Assembly (NCBI RefSeq): GCF_000144915.1
Contig: NC_014374.1
Coordinates: 1,426,001-1,490,000, forward strand
Direction: 5' to 3'
Source: Acidilobus saccharovorans 345-15
Lineage (GTDB): Archaea; Thermoproteota; Thermoprotei_A; Sulfolobales; Acidilobaceae
Length of the DNA stretch: 64,000 nt
The notes beneath the pieces are model-generated. The model was not told the DNA's origin. It was given only the letters and a program-made list of their open reading frames with translations, and made no database searches. Shown here in pieces: positions 7,915-17,099 of this stretch. The translations under genes were made by a program, and so were the position numbers. Positions within the stretch are counted from its first letter, which is position 1. Each line of letters opens with the position of its first letter.

Positions 7915-9285
7915 TTGGCAACACGTAGGCCTACAGGCAGGCGCGGGGAAGTGGAGGTCATAGATGAGGCCCTTAGGCTTGGCGCTTCCTTCGCCGACCT
8001 GAGGTACTACAGGGCCAAGACGCTCGTCGTCACCAGCAGCGAGGCCAGGGACCTGGTCAACAACTACGGCATATCAGAGGGCTACGCCCTCAGGGCCCTG
8101 GTCAACGGCTCCTGGGGCTACTACACCACCTCCTCGGAGGTCACCAGGGAGGCGGCAGGGGAGGCCGTGAGGTCCGCCTCGGGCCAGGGGAACGCCAAGG
8201 TGTACCTCCTCAGCCCCCTGAGGGACAGGGTCAGGGTCAGGGAGAAGTACCCGCTTGACAGGGACCCGCTTGAGGTGATGAACGAGCTGAGGAAGGTAAG
8301 GGAGCAGGTGAGGGCTGCGGAGCCGAGGGTCAAGTCGATCACTGTCAGCTACGCCCACGTCCAGTACGACAAGGGCTACTGGAGCAGCGACGGCAGGGAC
8401 CTGGAGCTGAGCTACTCAATATCGAGGGTCTCGCTCACCGCCGTGGCCCGAGAGGGCGACATTGTGGCCTCGGCGTACGCCTCGGCCTCCACGTACCTGG
8501 GCTACGCCCTTGAGGCCTTTGACGTCAGCGAGCTCGTGGACACCCTGCTCAGGAGGCTCAGGGCCCAGCTCAGGGGCGTGGCCGTGAAGCCTGGGCAGTA
8601 CCAGGTTGTGCTCAGCCCCGACGTCTCCGGCGTGTTCGCCCACGAGGCCCTGGGGCACCTGGCGGAGGCGGACCTGGCGGTTAACGGGATACTTGGGAAG
8701 CTCAGGGGCAAGAGGATAGGGGCCGAGTTCGTCAACGTCTCAGACTCGCCTCAGCTTGACGAGCCCATGGCGATAGGCATAACCCCCTACGACGACGAGG
8801 GCGTCAGGGGGAGGGAGGTCAAGATAATAGAGGGCGGCGTCGTGAAGGAGCTCATGAACGACAGGTCATACGCGGCGTCCCTGGGGGAGGAGCCCACGGG
8901 CAACGGGAGGGCCGAGGACTTCAGGAGCAGCGTGATAGTCCGCATGAGGAACACCTACTTCAAGCCAGGGGACATGACGCTCGACGAGCTCCTGGAGGAC
9001 GTCAAGGACGGCTTCCTTATGGAGTCAGTCATGGGAGGGCAGACTAGCAGCGACGGCACGTTTCAGTTCGGCATACAGGAGGGCTACCGGGTTGTTAACG
9101 GTGAGGTGAGGGAGCCCATAAGGGGCGCGGGCATAGCGGGCTACACCATAGAGACCATAGGCAACATAGACGGGGTCTCGAGGGACTTCAGAGTGTGGCC
9201 GGGGGTCTGCGGCAAGTCGGGCCAGAGCGTCTTCGTCGGCACAGGGGGGCCCTACGTTAGGGTGTCGAAGCTCAAGGTGGGGTGA
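7915..9285 (+). CDS. tldD: TldD metalloprotease subunit
   Basis: The TldD/TldE heterodimer is a metallopeptidase that trims modified or unfolded peptides. The 456-residue product has the TldD zinc motif HEALGH (243-248), the following LAEADL, and the C-terminal conserved Cys in PGVCGKSGQ, expected as the third ligand. This identifies the catalytic subunit, not TldE. The start is TTG at 7915 and may be leaderless. pmbA/tldE follows after 4 bp, the usual arrangement. Confidence 0.93.
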   Translation: MATRRPTGRRGEVEVIDEALRLGASFADLRYYRAKTLVVTSSEARDLVNNYGISEGYALRALVNGSWGYYTTSSEVTREAAGEAVRSASGQGNAKVYLLSPLRDRVRVREKYPLDRDPLEVMNELRKVREQVRAAEPRVKSITVSYAHVQYDKGYWSSDGRDLELSYSISRVSLTAVAREGDIVASAYASASTYLGYALEAFDVSELVDTLLRRLRAQLRGVAVKPGQYQVVLSPDVSGVFAHEALGHLAEADLAVNGILGKLRGKRIGAEFVNVSDSPQLDEPMAIGITPYDDEGVRGREVKIIEGGVVKELMNDRSYAASLGEEPTGNGRAEDFRSSVIVRMRNTYFKPGDMTLDELLEDVKDGFLMESVMGGQTSSDGTFQFGIQEGYRVVNGEVREPIRGAGIAGYTIETIGNIDGVSRDFRVWPGVCGKSGQSVFVGTGGPYVRVSKLKVG

Positions 9286-9289
9286 CAGC

Positions 9290-10549
9290 ATGCAGCTGAG
9301 CCCTGAGGACATTCTGAGGAAGGCCTCAGCCAGCGGCGCCCAGGCTGAGGTGCTGTTCGTCAGGTCGCGCTCCGTGGAGCTCTCGTGGGAGAAGATGAGC
9401 CAGTACGGCATGACCTACGTCGAGGAGGGGTGCGGCCTCAGGGTGATAAAGGACGGCAGGGTGGGCTTCGCGTACTCTAACAGGTGCACTGAGGAGCTGG
9501 TCAACATGGCCCTGTCCTCCATGGAGGCCTCGCAGCCCGACCTCGCCAACGCGCTCCCGGGCCCGGAGCCCGTGAGCCCCCTGGAGGACTCCTACGACAG
9601 CTCCCTGGAGGAGCCGTGGGGCCTGCTGAGGGACCTCATGGAGGCCGTCCTCTCCTACTCCGGCAGGGGGCTGAACATAATATCGGCGAGGGCGTGGGGC
9701 GGCACGGCAACAGTGACGGTCAAGAACACGGAGGGCGTTGACGTGAGCTCCACCACGTCGTTCGTGGGGGCCGCGGCCACCGGCAACTACATGAGCGAGA
9801 GCTACGTCGGCCCTGAGGTTTACGAGTACGGCGACTCCAGGACGGCGAGGGGGGTCAGCGTGGACCCCTTTATGAAGGAGCTCCTGAGGAAGGTCGAGCT
9901 CACCAGGAGCAGGAACCCGCTTAAGCAGGTCGACAGGCCCGTGGCCCTGACAGCTAAGGCGGTGTCTGAGCTCCTCTTCCCCCTGCTCAACCACGCCGTG
10001 AGCCTTGAGAACGTCTACAGGGGCAGGTCGCCCCTGAGGCCCGGCGACGCCTTGGGGAGCAGGGTGACGGCGGTTGACAACCCCAGGCTGCCAGGCGGCG
10101 CATGGTCAAGGGCTTTTGACGGCGAGGGCCTCCCGACCAAGGAGGTCACCCTGATAGACTCGGGCACTTTCAGGACGCCGCTCTCCAACACTTTCTGGGC
10201 CAGGAAGGCCGGCGGCGTCAACACACACTCCTCCTGGAGGACCTTCATGACGCTGCCCTCGATATCCATGAGCTACCTGGTGCTGGACGCCCCCTCGGCA
10301 GGCGACCTGGGCGACGCGGTGTTCATAGACCAGGTCCAGGGGGTGCACACGAGCAACTTCGACACGGGCGAGTTCGCCGTGAGCGCCGCCCTGGCCTGGG
10401 ACTCCGACGGCGGCCTCAGGGAGTTCGTGCTCTCGGGCGACCTGAGGTCCCTGCTGGGAGGGGTCATAGGCATGGCCCCCGACAGGTCAAGGTTTGGCAG
10501 GGTCGTCAGCGGCACCCTGCTAGTGAGGGGCCTCAGGCTCTCGCCCTGA
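9290..10549 (+). CDS. pmbA: TldE/PmbA protein, non-catalytic partner of TldD
   Basis: A 419-residue member of the PmbA/TldD family that lacks the HExxxH zinc motif, as expected for the TldE/PmbA half of the heterodimer. The C-terminal LxNTFWARKAGGVNTHSS-like region and GIMAPDRSRFGR resemble PmbA. The ATG at 9290 lies 4 bp after the tldD stop and is preceded by GGTGGGGTGACAGC, so the pair is cotranscribed and translationally coupled. The GC content and codon use match tldD. Confidence 0.9.
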   Translation: MQLSPEDILRKASASGAQAEVLFVRSRSVELSWEKMSQYGMTYVEEGCGLRVIKDGRVGFAYSNRCTEELVNMALSSMEASQPDLANALPGPEPVSPLEDSYDSSLEEPWGLLRDLMEAVLSYSGRGLNIISARAWGGTATVTVKNTEGVDVSSTTSFVGAAATGNYMSESYVGPEVYEYGDSRTARGVSVDPFMKELLRKVELTRSRNPLKQVDRPVALTAKAVSELLFPLLNHAVSLENVYRGRSPLRPGDALGSRVTAVDNPRLPGGAWSRAFDGEGLPTKEVTLIDSGTFRTPLSNTFWARKAGGVNTHSSWRTFMTLPSISMSYLVLDAPSAGDLGDAVFIDQVQGVHTSNFDTGEFAVSAALAWDSDGGLREFVLSGDLRSLLGGVIGMAPDRSRFGRVVSGTLLVRGLRLSP

Positions 10550-10597
10550 GCCCTAGCGAATTTTAACTAATGACCCTTCACAGCCCTGGGGAGAGGC

Positions 10598-11101
10598 TTG
10601 GCGCTTTCCAGGGCGTTCGCAGCCATAGTGATAGCCATATTTCTCCTCGCCATGTTCTCGGCAGGTTACTACGCGCTATTCCAGCCGCGGCAGCACAGGG
10701 CCTCACCGGCCGCCACCTCCACGCGCGCCAGGGCCATGACAACTACCTCTTCACAGGGCCTCACCACCACAACAACTTCAACGACCTCAGCGGCCACCTA
10801 CACACCCTCCTTCCTGGTCTTCGTGACCGCGGTGCCGGTTAACGCGGACGGCAGGCTCAACGTCAGCGCCATAGTGTTCTACGACGGCACCCCAAACGTC
10901 ACCCTGACCTACGCCGCGCTGAGGTGGCCCAACGGCACCGTGGCATGCTACAGGGAGCTTAACATAACTATGAAGTACTACTCCGACGCCAGGGTCTGGG
11001 TGAGCTGCGACAGCGTGCCCTTCAGGCCGGGCGAGCAGGTCTACATAATTGTTATGGACTCTGCCAACGAGACCGCGTCCTACGAGGTCACGGTGCCCTA
11101 G
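10598..11101 (+). CDS. Membrane-anchored extracytoplasmic protein with Ser/Thr-rich linker
   Basis: A family I do not recognise. The 167 residues comprise one N-terminal hydrophobic helix (about 5-26, signal-anchor), a Ser/Thr/Ala-rich linker (about 38-70, probably glycosylated) and a beta-rich outer domain with several N-glycosylation sequons (NVS, NVT, NGT, NIT, NET) and two Cys that could pair. The TTG start is preceded by GGGGAGAGGC and by a TTTTAACTA TATA-like stretch about 30 bp upstream. It overlaps nothing and ends one base before the next transporter gene, suggesting an operon. It may be a periplasmic accessory to that transporter, or a pilin-like surface protein. Confidence 0.7.
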   Translation: MALSRAFAAIVIAIFLLAMFSAGYYALFQPRQHRASPAATSTRARAMTTTSSQGLTTTTTSTTSAATYTPSFLVFVTAVPVNADGRLNVSAIVFYDGTPNVTLTYAALRWPNGTVACYRELNITMKYYSDARVWVSCDSVPFRPGEQVYIIVMDSANETASYEVTVP

Positions 11102-11102
11102 G

Positions 11103-12773
11103 GTGTTGCCCTTGCTCACAGTAAAGGCCTACGAGGCCCTCGCGATCCTTGCGTTCTCGGTGGCCCTGCTGATATCAAGGAGGCTGAGACACGACATAGT
11201 TGGCGTCATAACCGCCCTGGCCCTGGTGGCCCTCGGGCTGGTCAGCCCCTCGCAGGCGCTCTCTAACCTGTCCTCGGTGGCTGTCATAGTGCTGGCCTCA
11301 GCCATGATAATAGCTGGCGTGGTGGCCGACTCCGGAGTCCTTGACGTGGTGGGGGACAGGATAGCCTCGAGGGTGAGGGGCGGCCTCCTGGTTATAGTCA
11401 TAGTGCTGCTCATATCGCTGTTCAGCTCGGGCTTCGTGAGCGACGTGGCCCTGACGCTCATGTTCATGCCGCTGATCTACAGCGTCGCCTCGCGGATGAA
11501 GAGGCCGGCCTCGAGGTACCTGATGCTCCTCTCCTACGCCGCCATACTGGGCGGGAGGTACACGATAATTGGCACCTCCTCAAACATCGTGCTCGAGGGC
11601 CTCTGGACCCAGAGGTTCGGGACCCCCTTAGGCATATTTTCGACGCTCCCAGTGGGCCTCGCGGCCGCCCTGGCGGGCCTGGGGGTCGCCGTAGCCCTGG
11701 TGCCGCTGCTTGTCAGGGGGAGCGCCGGGGGCGCTGCAAGCCTTGAGGCCGTCGGAAGGCACGAGATACTTATTGAGGCCAGCGTCGAGGAGGGAAGCGA
11801 TATAGCGGGCCTCACCATAAGGCAGGCCGAGGAGAAGCTCGGGGCCAGGATAAGGCTGCTCAGGGGCAGGTTCTCTATATATTCAAGGCGCATCATAAGG
11901 GCCGGGGACACGCTCATACTTTCCGTGGAGAGGGACAGGCTGCCCATCGTAATGAGCGTCAAGGGCCTCAGGACTGAGCTTGGCCAGGGCCCCTTCTACG
12001 AACTCATGGTGACCGGGGACTCGGCAGTCGTGGGGAACACTGTATATGAGGTCAACCTGAGGCTCAGAGACGTCAAGGTTGTTGGCGTGGCCACCAGGAA
12101 CAGCCTCAGGAGCATAAGGAGCTACGCCCTGTCGCCGGGCGACATAATCCTCGTTGAGGGCGACGAGAAGGCCGTGGCGCGGGCGGCCGAGGCCTTCAGG
12201 CTCACGCCGCTGACCACAACGCCCGTGAGGTCGCTCAACGTCAGGGCAGCGGCCTCCGGCCTCCTTGGCCTGTCCGCCGCCCTGGCCGCCTCGGCGGCCG
12301 GGCTTAACATGGCGCTCAGCTTCCTGGCCGGGGCCCTGCTGGCCATCCTCCCGCAGCCCGGGTCGCTGAGGAAGGTCTACTCCTACGTGGACTGGCCCGC
12401 GATAGTCTTCGTTGGCACCTACCTCTCCATGGGTGAGGCGCTGCTCAGCTCGGGGCTTGGAAAAGCCATGGGCTTCCTGGCCTCCTCGCCGCTCCTGCTC
12501 ATGGTTGCCGGCGTGGTCCTCGCTAACCTGGTGGGCAACGTGGCCTCGGCGATAATACTTGGGCCCCTGGCCATCAGCTCGCCCCACCCGCTCACCTCCG
12601 TGCTGGCACTCTCAATGGCGGCCTCCTCGACTTTCATAACCCCGTTCTCACACCCCGCCAACCTGGTAGTCTACTCAGCTGGGGGCTACACGCCCAAGGA
12701 CTTCGCCAAGGCGGGCGTGCCAGTGGCTATCGCAGTGATCGCGGTCACCGCCCTAATGCTTCACCTGCTCTAA
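11103..12773 (+). CDS. SLC13/ArsB-type ion transporter with two RCK_C (TrkA-C) domains
   Basis: About 556 residues in three parts: an N-terminal transport half (TMs to about residue 205) with the family motif IIGTSSNIV near 156-163; a soluble middle with two tandem TrkA-C-like beta domains (about 218-285 and 297-365; each ends in a GDTLIL or GDIILVEG strand); and a C-terminal membrane half with GNVASA and TFITPFSHPAN loops. This is the architecture of bacterial SLC13/citrate-Na+ family permeases with regulatory RCK_C inserts. The substrate is a dicarboxylate, sulfate or an inorganic anion, and cannot be assigned. I use GTG 11103 directly after the upstream stop (TTG 11106 is equally possible). 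A longer frame from 11049 overlaps the upstream gene and looks unlikely. Confidence 0.85.
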   Translation: MLPLLTVKAYEALAILAFSVALLISRRLRHDIVGVITALALVALGLVSPSQALSNLSSVAVIVLASAMIIAGVVADSGVLDVVGDRIASRVRGGLLVIVIVLLISLFSSGFVSDVALTLMFMPLIYSVASRMKRPASRYLMLLSYAAILGGRYTIIGTSSNIVLEGLWTQRFGTPLGIFSTLPVGLAAALAGLGVAVALVPLLVRGSAGGAASLEAVGRHEILIEASVEEGSDIAGLTIRQAEEKLGARIRLLRGRFSIYSRRIIRAGDTLILSVERDRLPIVMSVKGLRTELGQGPFYELMVTGDSAVVGNTVYEVNLRLRDVKVVGVATRNSLRSIRSYALSPGDIILVEGDEKAVARAAEAFRLTPLTTTPVRSLNVRAAASGLLGLSAALAASAAGLNMALSFLAGALLAILPQPGSLRKVYSYVDWPAIVFVGTYLSMGEALLSSGLGKAMGFLASSPLLLMVAGVVLANLVGNVASAIILGPLAISSPHPLTSVLALSMAASSTFITPFSHPANLVVYSAGGYTPKDFAKAGVPVAIAVIAVTALMLHLL

Positions 12774-12867
12774 GCGCTCAGGCAGCTCGTGCTCCGGTCA
12801 CCGCCGCCCCAGGCTCTCCAGAGGTGCATCCTCCTCATCGCGCGCCCTCCCTGTTGTACTGGGCCCT

Positions 12868-14055
12868 TTAATGCCTGTACACCTCCGGGCCCCTGAGGTA
12901 CCAGGCGACGCCGGCCGCGGCCCCCACGGCCCAGAGGCCCACGTTGTAAAGCATGTACTCCCCCGTCGTCACGTTGGCCAGGTAGAAGACTGAGGCCGCG
13001 TAGAGCGCGTAGGGCACCACCCTGACTATCGCTATTGCCGTGCCCCTGTAGTGCACCGGGAAGGCCAGGGGCTCCAGGAGGACCCTGGCCGCCCAGGCCA
13101 TCTCGCCGAAGATGCCGTTTATCAGGAGTATGTAGACGAACAGGGTGAAGCTGTTCCTAAGGAGGCCCAGGGCGACCGCGGCCACTGCCATGGTAATGGC
13201 GCCGCCGAGGTAGCTCACCAGGGCCAGGCCCCTGCTCCTGCCCCATGGGAGCACCGCCAGCGCTATCGGCCCCCCGACGAGCTCGCCCACATTATAGAGG
13301 ACCAGCAGCAGGCCGGTCTTAGAGGGGAAGAGGTAGGGGCCTATTGTAAGCGCCAGGAAGGCGTAGGTCAGGGCCGTGGCTATCACAAAAGCCGTCAGCG
13401 CCGTTACCCTGAACGCTATGCCCGGCCCCTCCCCCGGGCTCGTGACCCTGCCCCTGGACTCCCTCGGCACGGACTGCCACTCGGGCGACTCCGGCATCAT
13501 AAACCTCATGACAAGTATGACCGCTATGGTCACGCCGAGCACGGCGCCGAGCGCGTCGACCGCAACAGAGACTGGTATGGTGCTGCTCTGGTAGAGCATC
13601 ATTATCAGGCCGTCTATCAGGACGCCCAGGTTCGACACGTCAGTTATCAGTATGAGCGCGGCCGCCCTCCACCTGGGCTCTATCACCTCCGCCAGGTACG
13701 CCAACATGGCTGGCATCTCTCCCCCGAGGCCAACCTGGGCCACCGCAAGGCCCGCGAGGAGGACGTAGACACTGCCCCTGACGCTCAGCAGCGTTACGAG
13801 CGAGCCCACGCCGTAGAGGGCCAGGGTGACTATGAACGACGGCTTCCTGCCTATGATGTCCGTGAGCCTCCCTATTATCAGGTTGCCGGCCAGCGTCCCG
13901 ACCGGTATGGTCAGGTACATGACGCTCACCGCCCAGGAGGGCGCCGAGGACCATATGGCCGCCACGGGCACCAGGCCGAGCACCAGGCCGTAGACTACCA
14001 TGGACACCGTTGTCGAGGCCACTATCAGGCCCTGCCTTGAGTCCAAGCCCGACAC
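12868..14055 (-). CDS. MFS transporter
   Basis: A 395-residue, 12-TM major facilitator. Motif A is GRLTDIIGRKPS in the TM2-TM3 loop, and the TM4-TM5 region GLGGEMPAMLAYLAEVIEPRWR resembles sugar-porter/MHS-like carriers with an acidic EVIEPRxR loop. It could carry sugars, organic acids or drugs. It stands alone between the convergent SLC13 gene and the co-directional aminotransferase. The ATG at 14055 is 46 bp downstream of the aminotransferase stop, so cotranscription is possible. Confidence 0.85.
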   Translation of the reverse strand: MSGLDSRQGLIVASTTVSMVVYGLVLGLVPVAAIWSSAPSWAVSVMYLTIPVGTLAGNLIIGRLTDIIGRKPSFIVTLALYGVGSLVTLLSVRGSVYVLLAGLAVAQVGLGGEMPAMLAYLAEVIEPRWRAAALILITDVSNLGVLIDGLIMMLYQSSTIPVSVAVDALGAVLGVTIAVILVMRFMMPESPEWQSVPRESRGRVTSPGEGPGIAFRVTALTAFVIATALTYAFLALTIGPYLFPSKTGLLLVLYNVGELVGGPIALAVLPWGRSRGLALVSYLGGAITMAVAAVALGLLRNSFTLFVYILLINGIFGEMAWAARVLLEPLAFPVHYRGTAIAIVRVVPYALYAASVFYLANVTTGEYMLYNVGLWAVGAAAGVAWYLRGPEVYRH

Positions 14056-14081
14056 CTGCCCCTGAACCAGCGCCCTGGAGG

Positions 14082-14104
14082 AAAACGGCCTGCTGAACGT
14101 TCAG
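14082..14104 (-). repeat. Stop-codon-linked 23-bp repeat, copy 1
   Basis: On the minus strand it reads CTGAACGTTCAG (a perfect 12-bp palindrome) followed by CAGGCCGTTTT. The TGA inside it is the stop codon of the class V aminotransferase. It matches 21 of 23 bases of the element at 15294-15316. The dyad followed by T4 looks like a short termination or 3'-end processing signal. Confidence 0.6.
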
Positions 14105-15267
14105 TACCTGAAGGACTCCAGTGCGGCCCTGGCGGCCTCCTCTGGGCTCACCCTGAGGCCCAGGTCCCTCATGGCGCTGCCAAGGGCCAGGAACGCCCTG
14201 GCCAGCTTCTCGGGCGAGGCCTGAACCCCCATGTGGCCAACCCTTATCACCTTGCCCTGCAGCGGCCCCCAGCTGCCGGCTATCATGGTGTTGTACTTCC
14301 TCCAGGCCAGGTCCCTGAGCCTGGCCTCGTCGACCCCTTCAGGAACCTCGGCGGCGGTGACCGTGGGCGAGCTGTGCTCCATCAAGTCTGGGTAGTGCCT
14401 GAGCCCCAGGGCCTCAAAGCCGGCCCAGGCGGCCCTCCTGGCGGCCAGGTGCCTTGAGTAGACTTTGTCAAGGCCCTCCTCAAGCACCATGTTTATGGCC
14501 TCTGAGACCGCGTAGAGGAGCGGCTCGCTCACGGTGTAGGGGAACACGCCCTTGGAGTCAAGCCACGAGTCCCACTGCAGGAGGCTCATGTAGAAGCCCT
14601 GGTAGCTGACCCTCCTGGCCCTCTCCATGGCCTCCTCGCTGACGCTCATCAGCGTGACCCCGGCGGGCGCGTTAAGGGCCTTCTGGCTCCCCCCTATAGC
14701 TATGTCGACGCCCCAGCTGTCCACCTGGAGCGGCACTGCCCCTATAGTTGAGACCACGTCAGCTATGACGAGCGCCCCGAAGGACTTGGCCACCCTGGCC
14801 ACACCGGCCAGGTCGTTTAACATGGCTGAGGGCGTGTCGCAGTGCACCACGGTCACGGCAACTGCGTCCCTGTTCCTCTCGAGGGCCCTCTCTAGGTCCC
14901 CCAGGTCCACGGCCCTCCTCCAGCTGGCGCCAAGCTTAACTGGGACCCCTCCGTAGGACCTGACGAGGTCGGCGAAGGCGTCACCGTAGACACCGTTGTC
15001 AACGACTATTACCTTGTCGCCCCTGCTCACCGTGTTGGCTATAGCTGACTCCAGGCCTAGCATGGCCTCACCTATCATGAGGTAGACCCTGGACCTGGCG
15101 GCCCCGAAGAGCCTGGCGGCCCTGGACCTGAGGTCCTGGTAGAAGCTAAGGAAGTCGGGGTCAAGGTCTGAGTTGGTCTCCTGCCTAGTCATAGCCATCA
15201 TGACCCTGTAGGGGACCTCAGTGGGGCCGGGGGTCATTATGAGCCTCTCGCTGAACAAGGCTTCCAC
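14101..15267 (-). CDS. Class V aminotransferase (serine-pyruvate / alanine-glyoxylate type)
   Basis: PLP enzyme transferring the amino group of alanine or serine to glyoxylate or pyruvate. The 388 residues start with the family signature MTPGPTEVPYRVM (11-23). They include the PLP-Asp region VIADVVSTIGAVPL (about 167-180) and the Schiff-base lysine in AIGGSQKALNAPAG (K196), then the C-terminal domain with VIRVGHMG, which carries the substrate-carboxylate Arg. The length is normal. The ATG was taken as start because LIMTPGPTEV follows closely. It sits with a peptidase and an amino/organic-acid symporter, consistent with peptide and amino-acid catabolism. Confidence 0.93.
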   Translation of the reverse strand: MEALFSERLIMTPGPTEVPYRVMMAMTRQETNSDLDPDFLSFYQDLRSRAARLFGAARSRVYLMIGEAMLGLESAIANTVSRGDKVIVVDNGVYGDAFADLVRSYGGVPVKLGASWRRAVDLGDLERALERNRDAVAVTVVHCDTPSAMLNDLAGVARVAKSFGALVIADVVSTIGAVPLQVDSWGVDIAIGGSQKALNAPAGVTLMSVSEEAMERARRVSYQGFYMSLLQWDSWLDSKGVFPYTVSEPLLYAVSEAINMVLEEGLDKVYSRHLAARRAAWAGFEALGLRHYPDLMEHSSPTVTAAEVPEGVDEARLRDLAWRKYNTMIAGSWGPLQGKVIRVGHMGVQASPEKLARAFLALGSAMRDLGLRVSPEEAARAALESFRY

Positions 15268-15293
15268 AGGGCCTGCCTTTGGCCGCCCAAGTA

Positions 15294-15316
15294 AAAACGG
15301 CTTGCTGAACTTTCAG
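15294..15316 (-). repeat. Stop-codon-linked 23-bp repeat, copy 2
   Basis: The minus strand reads CTGAAAGTTCAGCAAGCCGTTTT. The TGA is the stop of the M28-like peptidase gene, in the same register as in copy 1 (14082-14104), with two substitutions. The arms are CTGAA/TTCAG. Confidence 0.6.
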
Positions 15317-17010
15317 CCCAGCTCTAAGAGCTTCACGTCCGCCAGCAGGTTGACGAGCTCCGTGAGCCTCTCAGCGGAGACCGAGGCGGTGCCGTACTCA
15401 GCTGCAAGAAGGGCCACCACCTCCCCCAGGGGCCTCTCGGGCGCGGCGAGCATGAGGCCCTCCCTGAGGTAGACAGTGCTGGCCATGGGTCCCGAGGTGG
15501 CCAGCAGCTCCTCGACCCTTATGGCTGCGTCCAGCGACCTCCTGGCTATGACCCTCGGGCCCTCTATCATCGGGGGCTTCACCTTTACAACTGTGTCCAC
15601 CTTGGGCGGCCAGCCCTCGGGAGGCGCTGAGGCCTCCTGCAGTCCCAGGGCCCCGGACATCAGGCTGGCCGCGAGGGAGGCCGCGACCTGGTCCCCGTTG
15701 AGGTAGTGCCTCCGCGACAGGGTTGACACGAGCCTTGACCTGAAGGCCATCGGGTCGGGGGGCGACTTGGCGAGGATGTACAGCGAGGAGGAGGCTATAA
15801 GCGACGACAGCCTCAGCATGCGCCTCGAGACGCTGTCAAGGTCGTCGACGTCAGTGTGGTAGTTCACGTCCGGCCAGCCGTTGAGCATAGCTGAGGGAAT
15901 GCCAAGGGCGGAGGCCACGTCGTGGTCGCTCCCGCCCTCGTAGGGCACCAGCCTCAGGGAGTCAAAGCCAAGGAGCTCGGCGGAGGCCTCCGCTGCCTCC
16001 TGAAGCGCGGCGTCGGCCTGCCCGAGGGCGGACAGGCTGCTGGCCACGACCCTCAGGGGGCCGTTGCCGCCGCCAGGCTCGACGCCAACCATGTCAAAGT
16101 TAAGGAGCTGGGTGACCTGCCCCTTGAGCGTCTTCGTCAGGGCCACGGCGCTCCCCGTGTACTCTGGCACCCAGACGAACCTGACCGTGGCCTCCGGCTG
16201 GGGCAGCTGGCCCCTGTCAATCAGCCTTGAGAGTGCCACCGCGGCCTCCACGAGGGATGCTGAGCCGCTGCCGTTGTCGTTGGCTCCCGGCGTGGGGTGG
16301 CACACGTGGGCCATGGCTGCCGGCCCCTTCCCGTCCTTGTCGCCCAGCCACGCTATGACTATGGGGAACCCCGGGTCCCTCCTCACGTCCGAGTCCACCA
16401 CAACCGACAGCTTCCTGCCGTGCCTCAGGGGCTCAACCATGGAGCGAGGTATTGAGACGGCCGGCAGGGAGCCGTTGGCGGCCTCGCCCCTGCTCAGGAA
16501 GAGGCTCTTGTAGGGCACGGCGTCCGGGGGAGCGGACTCGCTGTAGAAGGCCACTGCCGCCGCGCCGGCGTCGCCTGCTAACCTATATACTATATATGGG
16601 TCCCCGGGGCTCACCACGACCTTCCCCTTGGCCGAGGAGTAGGACTCAGGCCTCCACCAGTACCTGTCTATGACTATTGCCTCCGCCTCGGCGCTGCCCG
16701 GGGGCGAGTGGGCGGCAGCCAGGGTGGGGTGGGACTCAAGGGTGAGCTCCTGGCCCCCCTCGACCTTCACCCTGGCCTCGTGTATGGCCCAGCCCGTGGG
16801 GGAGGAGACCCAGTCGGGGACGTTGGTGCCCCCGAACTTTACCAGCTCCACCTCGAGCGAGTCCCCCGCCTCCTCCAGGAGCACCTCCTGGACGTGCTTC
16901 GCGGCGTCGACAAGCTCTATGGTGCCCTGCACCCTGTTGTATGCCGTCAGCGAGGCCAGGACCCTCATGGCCCTGTGGTCGCTTATGGCCGAGCTCAGGG
17001 CCCTGACCAC
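15313..17010 (-). CDS. M28-type aminopeptidase-like protein (Iap / COG4882-like)
   Basis: A 565-residue two-zinc peptidase-fold protein. Visible ligand candidates are H235/H238 and D245 in AHVCHPTPGANDNGSG, E283 in VWVPEYTGS, D306 in NFDMVGVEPGG, and a late His in NYHTDVDDLD. A PA-like insertion (about 110-210) precedes the catalytic core. In classical M28 enzymes the third motif is EE; here it is PE, as in a subgroup related to DUF4910 proteins, so catalysis may differ or be absent. There is no signal peptide, so it is probably cytosolic and finishes oligopeptides. The start GTG 17010 is the first possible codon after an in-frame stop. Confidence 0.75.
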   Translation of the reverse strand: MVRALSSAISDHRAMRVLASLTAYNRVQGTIELVDAAKHVQEVLLEEAGDSLEVELVKFGGTNVPDWVSSPTGWAIHEARVKVEGGQELTLESHPTLAAAHSPPGSAEAEAIVIDRYWWRPESYSSAKGKVVVSPGDPYIVYRLAGDAGAAAVAFYSESAPPDAVPYKSLFLSRGEAANGSLPAVSIPRSMVEPLRHGRKLSVVVDSDVRRDPGFPIVIAWLGDKDGKGPAAMAHVCHPTPGANDNGSGSASLVEAAVALSRLIDRGQLPQPEATVRFVWVPEYTGSAVALTKTLKGQVTQLLNFDMVGVEPGGGNGPLRVVASSLSALGQADAALQEAAEASAELLGFDSLRLVPYEGGSDHDVASALGIPSAMLNGWPDVNYHTDVDDLDSVSRRMLRLSSLIASSSLYILAKSPPDPMAFRSRLVSTLSRRHYLNGDQVAASLAASLMSGALGLQEASAPPEGWPPKVDTVVKVKPPMIEGPRVIARRSLDAAIRVEELLATSGPMASTVYLREGLMLAAPERPLGEVVALLAAEYGTASVSAERLTELVNLLADVKLLELG

Positions 17011-17099
17011 GTCCTCAGCCCTTAGGCTCAGACCTCCTCACCGCCTTGGCAGGAGGCTATTAACAAGATATGCATTGTTGCCGCAGGCGGCCCTGCGGC

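Noticed and set aside
11049-11102. Upstream extension of the SLC13-like transporter
   Set aside because: It overlaps the preceding gene and encodes Arg/Pro-rich sequence without family match; starts at 11103 or 11106 fit better.
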